A stretch of 64,000 nucleotides of DNA from Tetragonia tetragonoides (Eukaryota > Streptophyta > Magnoliopsida > Caryophyllales > Aizoaceae): assembly GCA_038025085.1 (NCBI GenBank), contig CM076145.1, positions 15,535,000 through 15,598,999 on the forward strand, written 5' to 3'. The notes below the pieces were generated by a model. It saw nothing but the letters and a program-made list of their open reading frames with translations. It had not been told where the DNA came from and made no database searches. Both the position numbers and the translations under genes were made by a program. Of this stretch, positions 45,060 to 57,172 are shown one piece after another. Position 1 is the stretch's first letter; the number at the start of each line of letters is the position of its first letter.

Positions 45060-48000
45060 TTTTTTTTTTTTAGGAAAATGTCGCCAAGCGACATCAATTC
45101 ATTTCACTATCAATAGCTTCGGATTCCAGCAAAACAGACACTTGGTTAGGGAAGGACGAAACCCAAAATCGACTCCCTACTTCCCACGGTAACACAAGTG
45201 CTAACTCGTGAGCTACTCTATTACCATTCCTACGGATATGACACCACGACAAAGACTTAAACATACTAAGAAAACTTAGAGCATCCTCAATAATAAGATC
45301 AAAATCACTTAGACCCAACTTCTTTGGCATTTAGAGCGTTAACAACACACAAACAATCACTCTCGATGACGACCTCTTCAAACCCCCTCTCATGAGCAAG
45401 CTGAAGACCGAGCAGCACCGCCTTCGCCTCAGCAACAGCCATGTCCCAATTCTCCTCAAAATGCATCGAAGCCCCAACCAACGGTTTACCCCTACTATCA
45501 CTACAAATGATGCCCACACAGGTCCCATTCTCGCCTATCCAACCAGCATCAACGTTGATTTTGATTGTTGGCCACTAGGTCGAGCCCAGACACACACAGG
45601 TAGCTCCGTGCTTCGATCCCCCGCTGCTCTATCCTGCATTAATTCTCTACAGATTTTCTCGACATAGATGATCACTTCACCTGGATGTTGGGCTTCATTC
45701 TCAAAGAGCCTCTTGTTTCTAGCTCCCCATATCCCCCAGACCGTCACACAGCACTACACCAATTCATCACTGTCTCGCCCCTCAACCAGCTCTTCGAGCC
45801 ACTGCAACATTGATACTCCATGGCGCGGCAGCACCTCGTCGAGACCCATCGCCACCCAAGTAGCGACAGCACAAGGGCATTGGAATAATACATGCGCCAC
45901 GCTCTCCTCTTGATCTGGGCAAAGCTCACAGCTTGCAATAATACCAGGAACCCGCCTATGAAGACCAGCTCTAGTAGGAATCGCATCATGACACGCCCGC
46001 CACAAAAAAAACTTTAATTCTTGGTAACACCTCAAGCGCCCAAATTCGCTTCCATACAGACAATTGCAAAGACGAAGAACTAGCAATATCAGTGTCGTAG
46101 CTAGCTTGAAAGGTCGCATTATAAGCACTCCTCACTGAATAAACCCCATTCTTCTCGAATCCCCAAGTTAGCACATCAATTGGCCTCCAAGCACTCAAAG
46201 GGATAGACAACACTCGCTCTGCCTCAAAGGAGAGGAAGGTAGAACGAACTACTGCAGGATCCCATTGCATTCTATCTGCACACAATAACGAGCTCACTCT
46301 CAAATTAGGGTCGTGATCACCTCTAGGAGTAATAATTTTTCGAGCACCACCCCCTGGCAACCATGCATCCCCCCAAATCTTCACCTGCTCACCACTGCCA
46401 ATTCTCCACTTCAAACCCTTCCGAAGAACCCATTGAGCCTCCCACACTCCACGCCATGTGTAACTAGGATTGTTCCCCAAAGAAGCATTCAAAAAATCCC
46501 CATTAGGAAAATATCTCAAACGCCAGATATGTGTGAGAAGACTACCTTCCTCGTGGATCATGCGCCAGCCTTGCTTGCCCAGTAAAGACCAATTGAATAG
46601 CTTTAATTCACGAAACCCAAGACCTCCTCGCCCCTTAGGACAACACATTTTTTGCCAAGAAATCCAGTGTATTTTCCTTTCACGCTCCCGTTGACCCCAA
46701 TAAAATTGAGATAATAACGAACGAACCTCATTACAAAATGATGCTGGAATTTTGAATACACTCATAGCGTAGGTAGGAATAGATTGGGCCACCGCCTTTA
46801 TCATTATTTCCCTACCTGCTTTAGATAACAGCATCCCCCTCCACCCTTGTAATCGCTTCACCAATTTATCTCTAATAAAAGCGTAGATAACTTTTTTGGA
46901 CCTCCCCACAACTGTAGGCAAACCCAAATATTTATCAAAACTCTCCACAACTCCCACTCCCAAAACATTCGTTACCTCCTCCCTCGTGGGACCTCTAGTA
47001 TTTTTGCTGAAGGAAATACTAGTTTTTTCAAAACTCACTTTCTGCCCTGAAGCCTCCTCATAAACACCCAGAATTCGTTTGATCTCCTCCGCAGACTCAC
47101 AAGAAGCACCAAAAAACAACAAGCTATCGTCTGCAAAAAATAAGTGAGTTACCTCCGGAGCTTGTGCACAGATACGGACACCCCGAATAGCACTACATTC
47201 AGTCGCACGACGCATTAACCCCGAGAACGCCTCCGCACATAAAAATAAAGAGATAAGGCGATATGGGGTCACCTTGCCTTAACCCTCTTTCCGGAACAAA
47301 AGTCTCAGTCGGACGGCCATTCACAAGAACCGAAAACGAAACCGTACGAACACATTCCATCACTCTATCAATCCATCTCGCATCCAGCCCCAACCTCCTC
47401 ATCAACGCCTCTAAAAAATCCCACTCAACTCGATCATAGGCTTTAGACATATCGAGCTTCATGGCACAAAAAACCTCTCTCGAAGTCAACGACTTCATAT
47501 AATGAAACATCTCAAAACTGACCAGAATATTATCAGTAACAAGACGCCCCGGCACAAAAGCACTCTGATTAACCGAGGTAATTTGCGATAAGAAAACCTT
47601 CAGACGATTAGCTAAAACCTTCGAAATCAGCTTATACACCACATTACACAAACTAATAGGTCTGAAATCCGATACACTCCTAGGGTCTTTTTTCTTGGGG
47701 ATCAAAACAATATGGGTATGATTAACCCCAGCAGGCATTGCAGCTCCATTCAGCACAGATAACACCAAAGCACACACACTAGATTCCACAATATGCCAAT
47801 ACGTTTGGAAAAACAAAGGGCACATACCATCCGACCCCGGAGCTTTAATAGGATGCATTTGCCCGAGAGCAACCTTAATTTCCTCACTAGTATAAGAAGC
47901 TCGCAGACCTCTGTTCATCTCCTCGGTAACACGGGTATCAATCCCAGCTAACGCCTCGCCCATCTTCGTTGGACTTGTCGAAGAAAACAAGCCTGAAAAA

Positions 48001-48881
48001 TAATTACGGGCTATTCGTTCTACCTCATTGTCTCCCTCTTTCATAACATCATCTACATCAAGCAAGGCCTTCACAAAAATTTTCTTACGTCGTTGAGAGG
48101 CACGACGATGGAAAAATTTAGTATTCCTATCTCCCTCCTCCAGCCACAATACTCGGGATCGTTGACGCCAGTACAGTTCCTCCTCACGAACAAGACTCTC
48201 TATACTCCCAAGTAACTCTTTCCGCGTCGTGATCTGCTGCTCCGAAAGCCTTGCCCCATTAAGATGTCTGAGCTTCTTTCTCACTTTACGCAGCTCTTTA
48301 AACCGAGCTCCAAAAGTCGTATCTCCCCATTCACGTAACTCAGCCGCGCAAAGAGCAATTTTCTCGCAAGCCGATGGGCCACCCCCCATCCATGCTTGCT
48401 CCACAACGACACCACAGCCAACATGCTCCACCCAAAGTTGCTCAAACCTGAATGTTTTCTCGTACCTGCCACCACGAGGAGCTGAATCATCTAGAACAAG
48501 TTTGATCGGGACATGGTCCGACCATTCCCGTTCAAGGTGAATAAGTTTAGAATGAGGGAACAAGTCCAACCAGCTATCAACAGCAAGGGCTCTATCGAGT
48601 CTGCTTTGAACATTAGCCACACCCTCACGCCCATTATCATAGGTAAATTCATAACCCGACCAGCGAACCTCAAGAAGATCACACCTCTCCATCGCATCAC
48701 GAAAATTACGCATTTGCCATTCAGCTCGATCATTTCTGCCCATCACTTCAGTATTAAATCTTACCTCATTGAAATCCCCCATGCAGACCCAAGGATCATG
48801 TCTCGCCCCTGCCAAAATCCCAAGTTGAGACCAAGAAAGATGACGATTATGCACCTCAGGCCACCCATAGATACATAGATT
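45060..48881 (-). mobile_element. 5'-truncated L1-type LINE
   Basis: The minus-strand 3' end has a 14-bp A-tail (T-run at 45060-45073). The near-identical flanks CACCGGTTGGATTC (45046-45059) and CACCGTTGGATTC (48882-48894) are a TSD with one indel. ORF1 and the N-terminal half of the endonuclease are missing, the usual 5' truncation of target-primed integration. The 5' side also has a tandem duplication of GATACATAGATTCACCG (48869 and 48896). The insertion ends about 75 bp upstream of the gene A TATA box, in the opposite orientation. Confidence 0.85.
45094..48881 (-). pseudogene. LINE ORF2: partial endonuclease, RT, zf-RVT, RNase H
   Basis: From the 5' side: endonuclease C-terminal half ([46 protein letters not shown]); RT with [77 protein letters not shown] and THLFFADDSLLFF. 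Both catalytic motifs look intact. A frameshift at about 47245 follows PYLF. The zf-RVT follows (CELCPDQEESVAHVLFQCPC) after a second shift at an A-run near 46010. A third shift lies near 45745. The RNase H domain is split by a stop or shift near 45530 (DSRGKPLVGASMHFE, AEAKAVLLGLQLA, IESDCLCVVNAL) and again near 45320, ending at 45094. It carries fewer visible lesions than the LINE at 14-18.9 kb. Confidence 0.88.
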
Positions 48882-48954
48882 CACCGTTGGATTCAGATAC
48901 ATAGATTCACCGCCTTACCTAGGCTCTTTGACCGTTAGACCGACATAAGCGCCA

Positions 48955-48967
48955 ACTATATATAAAT
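48955..48967 (+). promoter_or_regulatory. TATA box of gene A
   Basis: ACTATATATAAAT lies about 110 bp upstream of the start codon. The predicted transcription start is near 48990, just ahead of the CT-rich 5'UTR. Confidence 0.6.
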
Positions 48968-49017
48968 CAGCTCTACCGCTTTTTCTCTCTTAAACAACTA
49001 CAACTAGCCGTTACACA

Positions 49018-49020
<3 letters not shown>

Positions 49021-49068
<48 letters not shown>
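49021..49068 (+). repeat. (CT)24 tract in the 5'UTR of gene A
   Basis: An uninterrupted CT dinucleotide tract ends six bases before the ATG at 49075. CT-rich 5'UTRs are common in plant genes, but the length here makes it a likely polymorphic microsatellite. Confidence 0.92.
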
Positions 49069-49070
<2 letters not shown>

Positions 49071-49074
49071 AACC

Positions 49075-51707
49075 ATGGCATTTTCCGTTGATGTTTCATC
49101 TCCTACAACCCAGTTCAACAAGGTAATTTCACTTTCTACTAATCAATTTCTCACAAATTCAATCATATCTTTATATATCTAACTTTGATTTTACAAAATA
49201 AAATCTAATTTCACAGGATTCACCATTGTCAATGGCTGCTGCTACATCACCCTTGATTAGTCCATCTTCAGATAAGCGTTTCTGGAGCACTTTGCGTAAT
49301 CGGGTCGAAACCCTTCTCGAGAACAGAAATTCTGACATACCCTCTTCAATTTCATCAATGGTAAGTTCGATTTCATCTCTAATTTGTCATTCTTCAATGT
49401 TTTAGTAGTTTTCTTGATGAATTTATGATGTGGGTATTTGTTTTTTTTTTTTAAACTTTTGGGGCTTATATGTTTGATTTTATTGGTTTTTGAACAGAAT
49501 AATGATGGGATAAGTAGAAGTAAACGGATGACGGAAGATTCAATGCTTTTGATTAGAGGGTTTGATTCAGTTGCTTATTCACTCTCTCAGCTTACCAGTA
49601 CTCTGGATACTGCCCTTCAGGTATTTTTTTTTGTTTCTTTTGATTTTCTAATAAATTTAAGTTTCTTAATACTCAATGTTATTATCTTCAATAGTTTTGA
49701 TTTGGGAAATCTGAAAGATTTTCACTTTGATCAAATTCTTCGCTAGATTGACTCTTTGGGTGATATAATTTACTTCAGACTTGATAAAATTATCACAATT
49801 TATCTGATTGATCTACATATGATCTTAAGAACTGCATCTGTAGATTAGCATAGCTTAAAAGGAATTTGGGAATTGAGATTTGAGTTGTTGATGTTATCTT
49901 TAATAAGTTGTGATTTGAGAAATCTGAAAGATTTTCACTTTGGTTAAATCTATTGCTAGATTGAATTTGTGAGTGGCTAACTTCAAACCTCATTTTTCTT
50001 TGAATAACTAAAACATCATAATCTAATAAATCTAGTAAATCGTAAGTACTGCAGATGTAGTGTTGGAACATTTTTAGAGTAAGTGTTAATGTGTCTCATG
50101 GTGTGACATGTGGCGTTGGTTATTATGTGGATATGTCTAAAGGAGAGACACTTGTCTCGTATATCCACATATGTAACCATTACCAACTTCTAGTAACTAA
50201 CCTTTGATCTCTATAAATAGAGAGACATTGTGAGAGATAAAAATAAGGAGAATGGACTTTCTTCTTGGACAAGGAGAATATAATCTCCTTGGATGGTACA
50301 AGGTTAGTGGTTTAATTAGAAGATGAGATTATCTTCTTGAATAGTTAAACCATGTTATTATGTGATAAAGGACTATATCAAGATAATGTACCATGGACTT
50401 TTGGGATGATGATTTATCATCTAATTTAAGACAAATATCAAAAATACAAACACTTTAGTGGAGTATGATTGTGGGGCGAACGACGTACTCTGTGACTTTT
50501 TTGTATCCCGGAAGTTGTTTCGTGTAACCCGATCGTTCCTAGAGGGTCGAAACTAAACTTTCAGGACAATGTACTTAGTTTGTACATGCCTAAAAGCCAT
50601 ATCCAAGTTCCTCTTGTTTATTCATATCCAATAATTTCATGTAGATTAGCATAATTTAAATGTCTTTGGGATATGATGTTGTACTGAGAACTATGTTCGA
50701 AATCCATGTGTCGGAAAACATTTACGTTTGCAAAATCTCAATCTGATTTGTGAAAATACCCCCCATATCCTACAATTCTGAAGCTTATTCTCTTATTGCA
50801 TTGGTTTGTAGGGAGCAAGAGATCTAGCTAAACCACCAACATTGACGGATATAGTCCACAGTGGCATTAGTAACACCCAAAAGGCTGAGGATGAGGGTAA
50901 GCCAGATGAAGAATCAGACAAGCCAGATGGAAATGGAGGAGTGAAGAAGAGAAAGCTCGATGATCTTCATCATCGTGGGAACGATAAAAGTGGGGGAGAA
51001 GAAGGTACTTCGGAGAACAAAAAGGAGCAGCAGCACCAAGCAGAGAACCACCAGTTGAAGAAAGTGAAAAATGTACTAACAATAATTCTCTTAGCTTAAG
51101 GTTTTCTAGCTTCATGGTCATCAATATGTTTACTAATAAATTGGATGTTTTCTGTCTCAGCTTGCTGTGTCTATGGCAGCGAAATCTGTATCCCTATCGA
51201 AAGAGGTGAAATCGATGAAATCTGACTTGTGTTTTATGCAAGAGAGGTGTGCTCTACTGGAGGAGGAGAATCGGAGGCTTAGAGATGATTTTGGTAAAGG
51301 AATCAGACCTGAAGAAGATGACTTGGTAATCATTGTTTCTGCTTTTGTAAATTTTGTGATTTGTTTCTGACACTTTAGACTCAGATATATTTGTAATTTG
51401 TGTGGAAAAACAGGTGAGGCTTCAACTGGAGGCACTGCTTGCTGAGAAGTCAAGAATGGCAACTGAGAATGCGAATCTGACAAGGGAAAACCAGTGCCTA
51501 CGACAGCTTGTCGAGTACCACCAATTCACCACCCAGGATCTCTCTGCATCTTATGAACAAGTGGTCAAAGGATTTTGCCTCGACTTCTCATCTCCATCAG
51601 CTGAAGATGCCCAAATTCCTAGAGCAACCGATAGTTTTGAGTTTCGCACTTCCCTTGACGGGAGCTTTGATGTGGAACAAGAGCTGCTAAAAGATTGTAA
51701 AACATGA
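49075..51707 (+). CDS. Gene A: plant coiled-coil protein, 344 aa, six exons
   Basis: Exons: 49075-49122, 49217-49360, 49498-49620, 50812-51072, 51161-51325 and 51414-51707. All introns are GT-AG and every exon is a whole number of codons, so the model is internally consistent. The ATG follows a TATA box and CT-rich leader. The N-terminus is Ser/Thr-rich, followed by FWSTLRNRVETLLENR and RMTEDSMLLIRGFDSVAYSL. The middle (about residues 120-190) is acidic and Lys-rich, with KKRKLDD as a possible nuclear signal. The C-terminal half is a strong coiled coil (MQERCALLEEENRRLRDDF, EALLAEKSRMATENANLTRE, NQCLRQLVEYHQFTTQDL). I recall conserved plant proteins with this C-terminus annotated only as GRIP/coiled-coil-like; there is no known enzyme motif and the function is unknown. 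Intron 3 (1191 bp) contains a solo LTR. Confidence 0.9.
50061..50639 (+). mobile_element. Solo LTR (579 bp) in intron 3 of gene A
   Basis: Begins TGTTGGAACATTTTTAGAG and ends CCAATAATTTCA, flanked by an exact 5-bp TSD TGTAG (50056-50060 and 50640-50644). An internal CTATAAATAGAGAG (about 50210) is a good TATA box in the same orientation as the gene. TGTTGGAACA starts are common in Ty1/copia LTRs, but the superfamily is inferred. No internal region remains. Confidence 0.85.
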
Positions 51708-52107
51708 ATGGCATATTCATACCACTGTGGTCCGAAATTTAGTTTACTCCTACAAGTTAACTTGTTCTGTAAAACTGACCTCCAATCTTCCTTGAGTGAA
51801 TCCCTGCTATGTACATATAATCCATGCTATGTATCACTTTGCATAAATGAAAAGATCACGCCAGTATGGGAGTTTTTGTTTAGCCTAATATTGTTTCTCT
51901 GTCTTCTTTTTTTATCATTGAAATATGAGTATATCAAGTTCTCAAGGCAACTTCAGTCTTACATCCAAATTTTACATAGATTGGTCATAGTAACTTAGTT
52001 ATACATACATAGTAAGCTAACTAGTAACTTTCTACAGCTGCACAAAAATTGCCCCTCAGGTCAAAAGTACCAACAGCAAGAACTATCTGTCTTCTTGTAA
52101 AAACCAT
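51708..52107. other. Convergent intergenic region between genes A and B
   Basis: Both genes' 3'UTRs and polyadenylation signals must lie in these 400 bp. AATATGAG and T-rich stretches (51895-51930) are present, but no single signal is clear. Confidence 0.5.
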
Positions 52108-55100
52108 TCACGGACTCTTCTTCTTTGAATCCCTGCCTTCGACTTCAGTATTCCCAGAAGTGGCACCATTCTTCAGTTGCTCGGAAAGGTCCTCATTTAC
52201 CTTGCACAAACTTGTAATAACGCCCATAACTTCCGAATATATATGGTTCTGATTCTCATACTGCAATGACAATTGAAATGGCACAAATGTTAGATGGAAC
52301 AGAATCGGAAAAATGCACCATGCTTTAAACAAATATCTATGGAAACCAACCGACACTACAGATTCTGACAGCGTCACTGGTGGTTGTTCACAAATCACAC
52401 ATGCAACAAATATGGAATCACCCAAGGTTATCTAGAAGTATTAAGAAGCTGTTCAATGTGCACTCAAAAATCAAGATATATTCTTCAGTATAATCTTACT
52501 CCCTACAAAGACGAGCAAATCCATTCTGGACCCTCCTCCATCTCCAGTTTTTGACGACTCAGAGATCAATTTAGCTCCACATTCTAAAACCAGATATATA
52601 TCTTCAATACATGCATGGTTGTATTATTTATTAAGCAACTTCTGGTTATTTTCAGTAAATGCTTTGAACACGTCCAAATCATCTGGCCTATCTGTCCAAA
52701 TGGACTCAAAACTTATTCATAGAAAGTATTTGACATGGTTTATTCAAAATGAAGCGTATTTGGATTCTGCACATAATTTCCTGCTCCTTATCCAAAATAT
52801 ATTTTCTCACAATGATTTATTCATTAATATCTAGTATCTAAGTCACTAGGTACTACAGATATTTTATGGAAACAGCACAATAACCATTACGTGTAAGGTT
52901 GAATCACCAAAATCAATGTATTCTTCGACGCCACTGATAAACGGGATGAAAGGTGTATTCTGTGGTTCCATTTATCATCTTAAGTCTCAACCCTAATTTT
53001 GCTGCTGGGGCGTTTGCTGGTGTATCGTTTTGGGCTTCCTTGTATTTGATTGGAATTTTAATATTTTTTTGCTTTTTGAATGAGCTTAGAGCACATGAGA
53101 TGCATCTCAACCCTTCATAGAATGTGGGGGTTGTATCTACAAATGATGCTATTGTAAGCTTGTTCCATGTCACTTGTAACTTCTACAAGGTTGAATAAAT
53201 ATGAATTAATGATAATAACAGACGTCTCAACCCTATTTTCCCTTTCAGAACCTCAGCTCCTATCTTCTGGTTTTACAACTTTGCTTTCTTGCAAAAGCTC
53301 CATTACCTTTAGCAATCATAAATTCTCAACACTGCAAATATTACTTACAAGAAAACTATTAATATTAATCCTATGTAGGGCTCATGCAGTTAACTCCACA
53401 GCTCCTTGTACAAGGCATGTTATGATTAAAACTACTCAATTTTCCACTTTGAGCATGTCTTGATGCCTATTGCCTAGTACGTGTGCTCAAGTCAGTGTGA
53501 AAATTACATGATATCCACATCAACATTATTTCAGTGCACATAAAGAGGCTCCGGCCCAGGGCAGCTTTACCCTAAGGACAGAGAGGCTGTATCCCATTTC
53601 ATGTCAAACAGTTGCGAGTCTACCATGATAGTAAAAATAATACCAAATTCTGGGGAAAAAGAAAAGAAACCAAGACGAAGTTTTTCCACCACTAGCAAGA
53701 CATAGGAGGAGAATTTTTCGACTAGGCATTACCTATCTTCCCAAATCCAAAGAGCAAGCAGATTTCAACACCTTAATTCAGTAACTGAGTATTTAAATGG
53801 GTCTTACAAGTTTCATAAATTTCATACCAGAAAATCTGATTACACTCAAACACATTTACAAAATGAACAAATTCAGTTATGAATTACGGTAAGGTCTGAA
53901 ACACATACCACATCGACCATCCCACAAGCATGCTCCAAGTTCTTACTCAATTCTCTATTCTCCTCCACTAAAGCCTCAATCTGAGATGGGCAAGGCAATA
54001 GACTTGAATATAAAGTTGGTCAAAAGATTTCTGCAGTATGAGATAAGGGCAGGATACTTTTTAGGAGTTTTTCTTAATGCTTTTTACCTTCTTTTGGGAG
54101 TTTATATACATGCTTTTGTACTTAATATCAGGTACTCCAGGATTATCCTTCTGTGATGACCTCTCAGTTTCCTACCAAAAGAGGAGTAGGCTTCAAAAGG
54201 TAAGCAACTGAAACCTGTAAAACTGAAAACAAAAGCAAGCCAACCATAGTAAGATATAACTTACATCAGACGTCTCATCGGGATATTTATTCTCCTCATT
54301 GAAAGGTGGTTCATCTTCCTTCTCACTTTCACTTATATCTATCTCTTCAATAACAGGTTCTACTTCTTGGTTTTGAACAGTTGTCCTGAAGCGTAGAGAT
54401 CTTCTAATTATTGCAGTAGTAGCTTTTGATTTCCTTTTAAGAGAACGCGAGCTATCAGACAAAGGAGGGTTAAAGCTTGTGTTGACAGGATTCTCTATAG
54501 CAGCACATGTTTGCACCTGAGGTGACGATTTGGGTGCTGATGTGGGTTTTCTGGTTACAGCCTGTCAGCAAGAAGTTGATGAGTTAGCATACACAATCAG
54601 TTAAAGCATCACTTGCAAGTGGCAAGAGTAAGACAATGCATCACTTACTATCTGGATATTGGCACACAAAATCTTATATTTAAATTAAAGAGAGGGAAAC
54701 AGCAGAAAGGAGATCCAATAGGATTGTAATATAACAATATGGAGTAGTATCAAGAAGGTTACAACTGAAAACACAAACTGGAGATTTACACAAAAGCTAA
54801 ACAGAAGAGTAACTGCTATAGTTTGAACTTTGAAGCTGCAAACTGTAACCAGGATATTAGGAATTTGGTAATCAACAACCCAAGGTTCCCGAACATGTCA
54901 TGTGAAAGATTGATCAAACCATCACATTTTTTCAGAAACTATACTACCACTTTAACAACAGTATATCGTGGTCCTCCCCCTGATGAATATTTTTCATAGA
55001 GCATATGCATATACCACTCGCAATCCACGGCATTAGCTCAAAACGCTATATGCTGGAACTCTGGAAGTAACATATACCAAGGAGTCGAAAGACAAAAATG

Positions 55101-56207
55101 AAAATTTCCAAACATGGCGACTTACTACATCGGACACGTGCAATGCCAAGTGTCGGATAAACGCCATGATTTAACATAACATATAGTTGCAGTAATAAAA
55201 TTCAAGAATTACACACAGCTAGAGTAATAGGAGTATAGGACAAGAGAACGAGGGACTGTAAAGAATATATAAGGCCTCCACTACCTCCACCTCCAACCCC
55301 AAAAAAAAGCTTATTCAACAAATGTATGGTAGGTGACAAGCAACATAATTAGAGGTGGTAGACTTGATAGCAATAATAAAAAAACTATGTTTCAAAAAGT
55401 TTTTTCTTTTTTTCTCATATTCTCTCACAGCCACCCTCCTCCACCTCCATCTCTACCACAAATTCAGCTTCTTAAAAGCTGGAAATAGCCCCCAAGGAAG
55501 CTTCAATTCGGAGCTTCTATGTTTGAACTCCTTGAGGAGTATTATAAGTTTTAAGAAGCTGAGTTTGGTGGTGGAGAGGGGATATGTGTGGGAAATGAAG
55601 CGGAAAAGTTTGGCCAGACACCCCCTTAGCAAAATGCGACCCGATCCGAAACCAACCCGAAAATTTAGGGTTAAAAACAAGCATTTGTGGACCCGAAACT
55701 GAAGACCAAACTCAAATTCAGGCAAAATTCCGGAACTGACCCAAAAATTTAGGGTTTCGAACAAGCATTTATCAACCGGAACTCGAAGTTAACCGTCTTA
55801 ACTCATAACCCACCGATTTGCCAGGTCTACCCCTCACTAAAGATCTTTTCTTTATGGCAACAGGTTTACCCCTAAGCTATTTCTATCAAGACTTTACAAC
55901 TTTTTGGGGTAAAAACTGTCTTTAAACTACAATGTCACCCAATTGCCGTATTTTACACTGTTGAAACCCACCAAAATCCATCTCTAATCAAACATGCAAA
56001 TGCCAAGAAGTGAATAGAACACGACTTTAAGTCCTTCTGACAAACATTTTGCAAAGATGCATAGAAAACACAATGAGAAGCTAAAAAGACATTACAAATT
56101 ACAATGCCAAAATGACGGAAGATAACTTGAGTAGAACTTTGGAATAACAAGTTTTAAAGAAAATCGCATTAAAATTTTACCTTCTTTGCTCGGGCTTTCC
56201 TGCCCAT
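52108..56207 (-). CDS. Gene B: unrecognised 210-aa protein, basic N-terminus and coiled-coil C-terminus, five exons
   Basis: Minus-strand exons in coding order: 56207-56181, 54561-54265, 54171-54088, 53980-53909 and 52260-52108. All introns are GT-AG in phase 0, and the frame is open to TGA at 52110-52108. The start MGRKARAKK is short and basic. Exon 2 holds a probable nuclear signal (SLKRKSKATTAIIRRSLRF) and an acidic stretch (EEIDISESEKEDEPPF). Exons 3-5 are helical, with heptad spacing in IEALVEENRELSKNL and ITSLCKVNEDLSEQLKN, ending in a Lys-rich tail. I do not recognise the family; a small nuclear coiled-coil protein is an inference. Intron 4 is about 1.65 kb and intron 1 about 1.62 kb. 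Exon 1 (27 nt) is the least certain part, since it rests on splice sites and frame only. Confidence 0.75.
55441..55580. repeat. Short inverted repeat (MITE-like) in intron 1 of gene B
   Basis: ATTCAGCTTCTTAAAA (left, ending 55478) pairs with TTTTAAGAAGCTGAGT (right, from 55549), and the pairing extends into CCACCTCC/GGTGGTGGAG flanks. It lies just before a degenerate ACCCGA-type stretch (55625-55790) that holds two direct copies, about 90 bp apart, of a unit containing AATTTAGGGTT and ACAAGCATTT. Confidence 0.5.
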
Positions 56208-57172
56208 TTTTCTTCTTCAGCTGTTAGGCAGAATTGAGCTTCAAAGGTCTGGAGAGAGAAACAATGGGGGCGTTGGTTTAGTAGAAATGATCAAACACAG
56301 TACAACACCATACCTTTTTGAGGCAAATAGTATATCATAAGGAAAATGAATGTGATACATTGGGTGTATGTACATTCTTTTTCATTAATGTGGTGACAGC
56401 TTCCTATTGGTTGGGAACAAAGTCACTTAAAAATAAAAGTAAAATATTTTAACTCTATTTTCATTTGAATTTCAAACAATTTTGGTTCAAAATTCATACT
56501 CTAACATATTACTTGGGGGGAAACACCAAATTACTAATGTTTATGTTTTCGGAGAAATTAAAACACAAGAATTAGAAGGGTTGGGAAAATTAATAGCATT
56601 TCGGGTTGAAAAACTCAGGCGACCTCCGAAGAACTCTGGCGTCCTCCAAAAACTCCGGTGTCCTCCAAAAACCTCCGGCGTCCTCTGAAATACTCCGGCG
56701 ACCTCCGAAATACTCATGCACAGTGTTTCTAACCTCTAATGAACTCCAGCGAAGTGTTTCTAAACCCAAACAATATTAGGGTTGGGGAAACAATTTTGGA
56801 ATCCGGCGGCGGCCGCAATGGGCAAAATTGATTAAGATTTCGACGATCTAGTAGAAAAAGTCGGGCCACCTTCCCAAATTACTCCGGCGACCTAGTTGAA
56901 GCGCGACGGGAAAAAGCTTGAACAACTCCGGCGACATGGAGACGCAGGTCAGTGTGCTGATTAGTTCCCAATAAAACCCATTTGTTTTAGGTTTTTTCTG
57001 AAGTTGTCGTTATTTTCAAGGTGAATCATTTGTTACTAGTAAATTTGGTTTGGAGCTCATTCATTAGTTACTAATACATATAGTGTTTGTACTAATAAAT
57101 CAAGTCAATAGTGTAACATGTTAGAAACAGTTGTCTTAGATTAACTACTAGTAAAACCACAGTCGTACACGT
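56208..57172. other. Upstream region of gene B and left flank of the palindrome
   Basis: No clear TATA box for gene B was identified. A 20-bp minisatellite lies at 56614-56712. ATG 56936 opens a very short frame (METQ) followed by GTCAGTG, which could be a tiny first exon, but nothing downstream supports it. Confidence 0.35.
56614..56712 (+). repeat. 20-bp minisatellite, five units
   Basis: Units like CTCCGGCGTCCTCCAAAAA begin at 56614, 56634, 56653, 56673 and 56693 (spacing 19-20 bp). Related CTCCGGCGAC motifs recur singly at about 56883 and 56927. Confidence 0.85.

Noticed and set aside
53167..53463. 98-codon plus-strand frame inside intron 4 of gene B
   Set aside because: No splice-consistent partner or domain; it lies on the strand opposite a supported gene.
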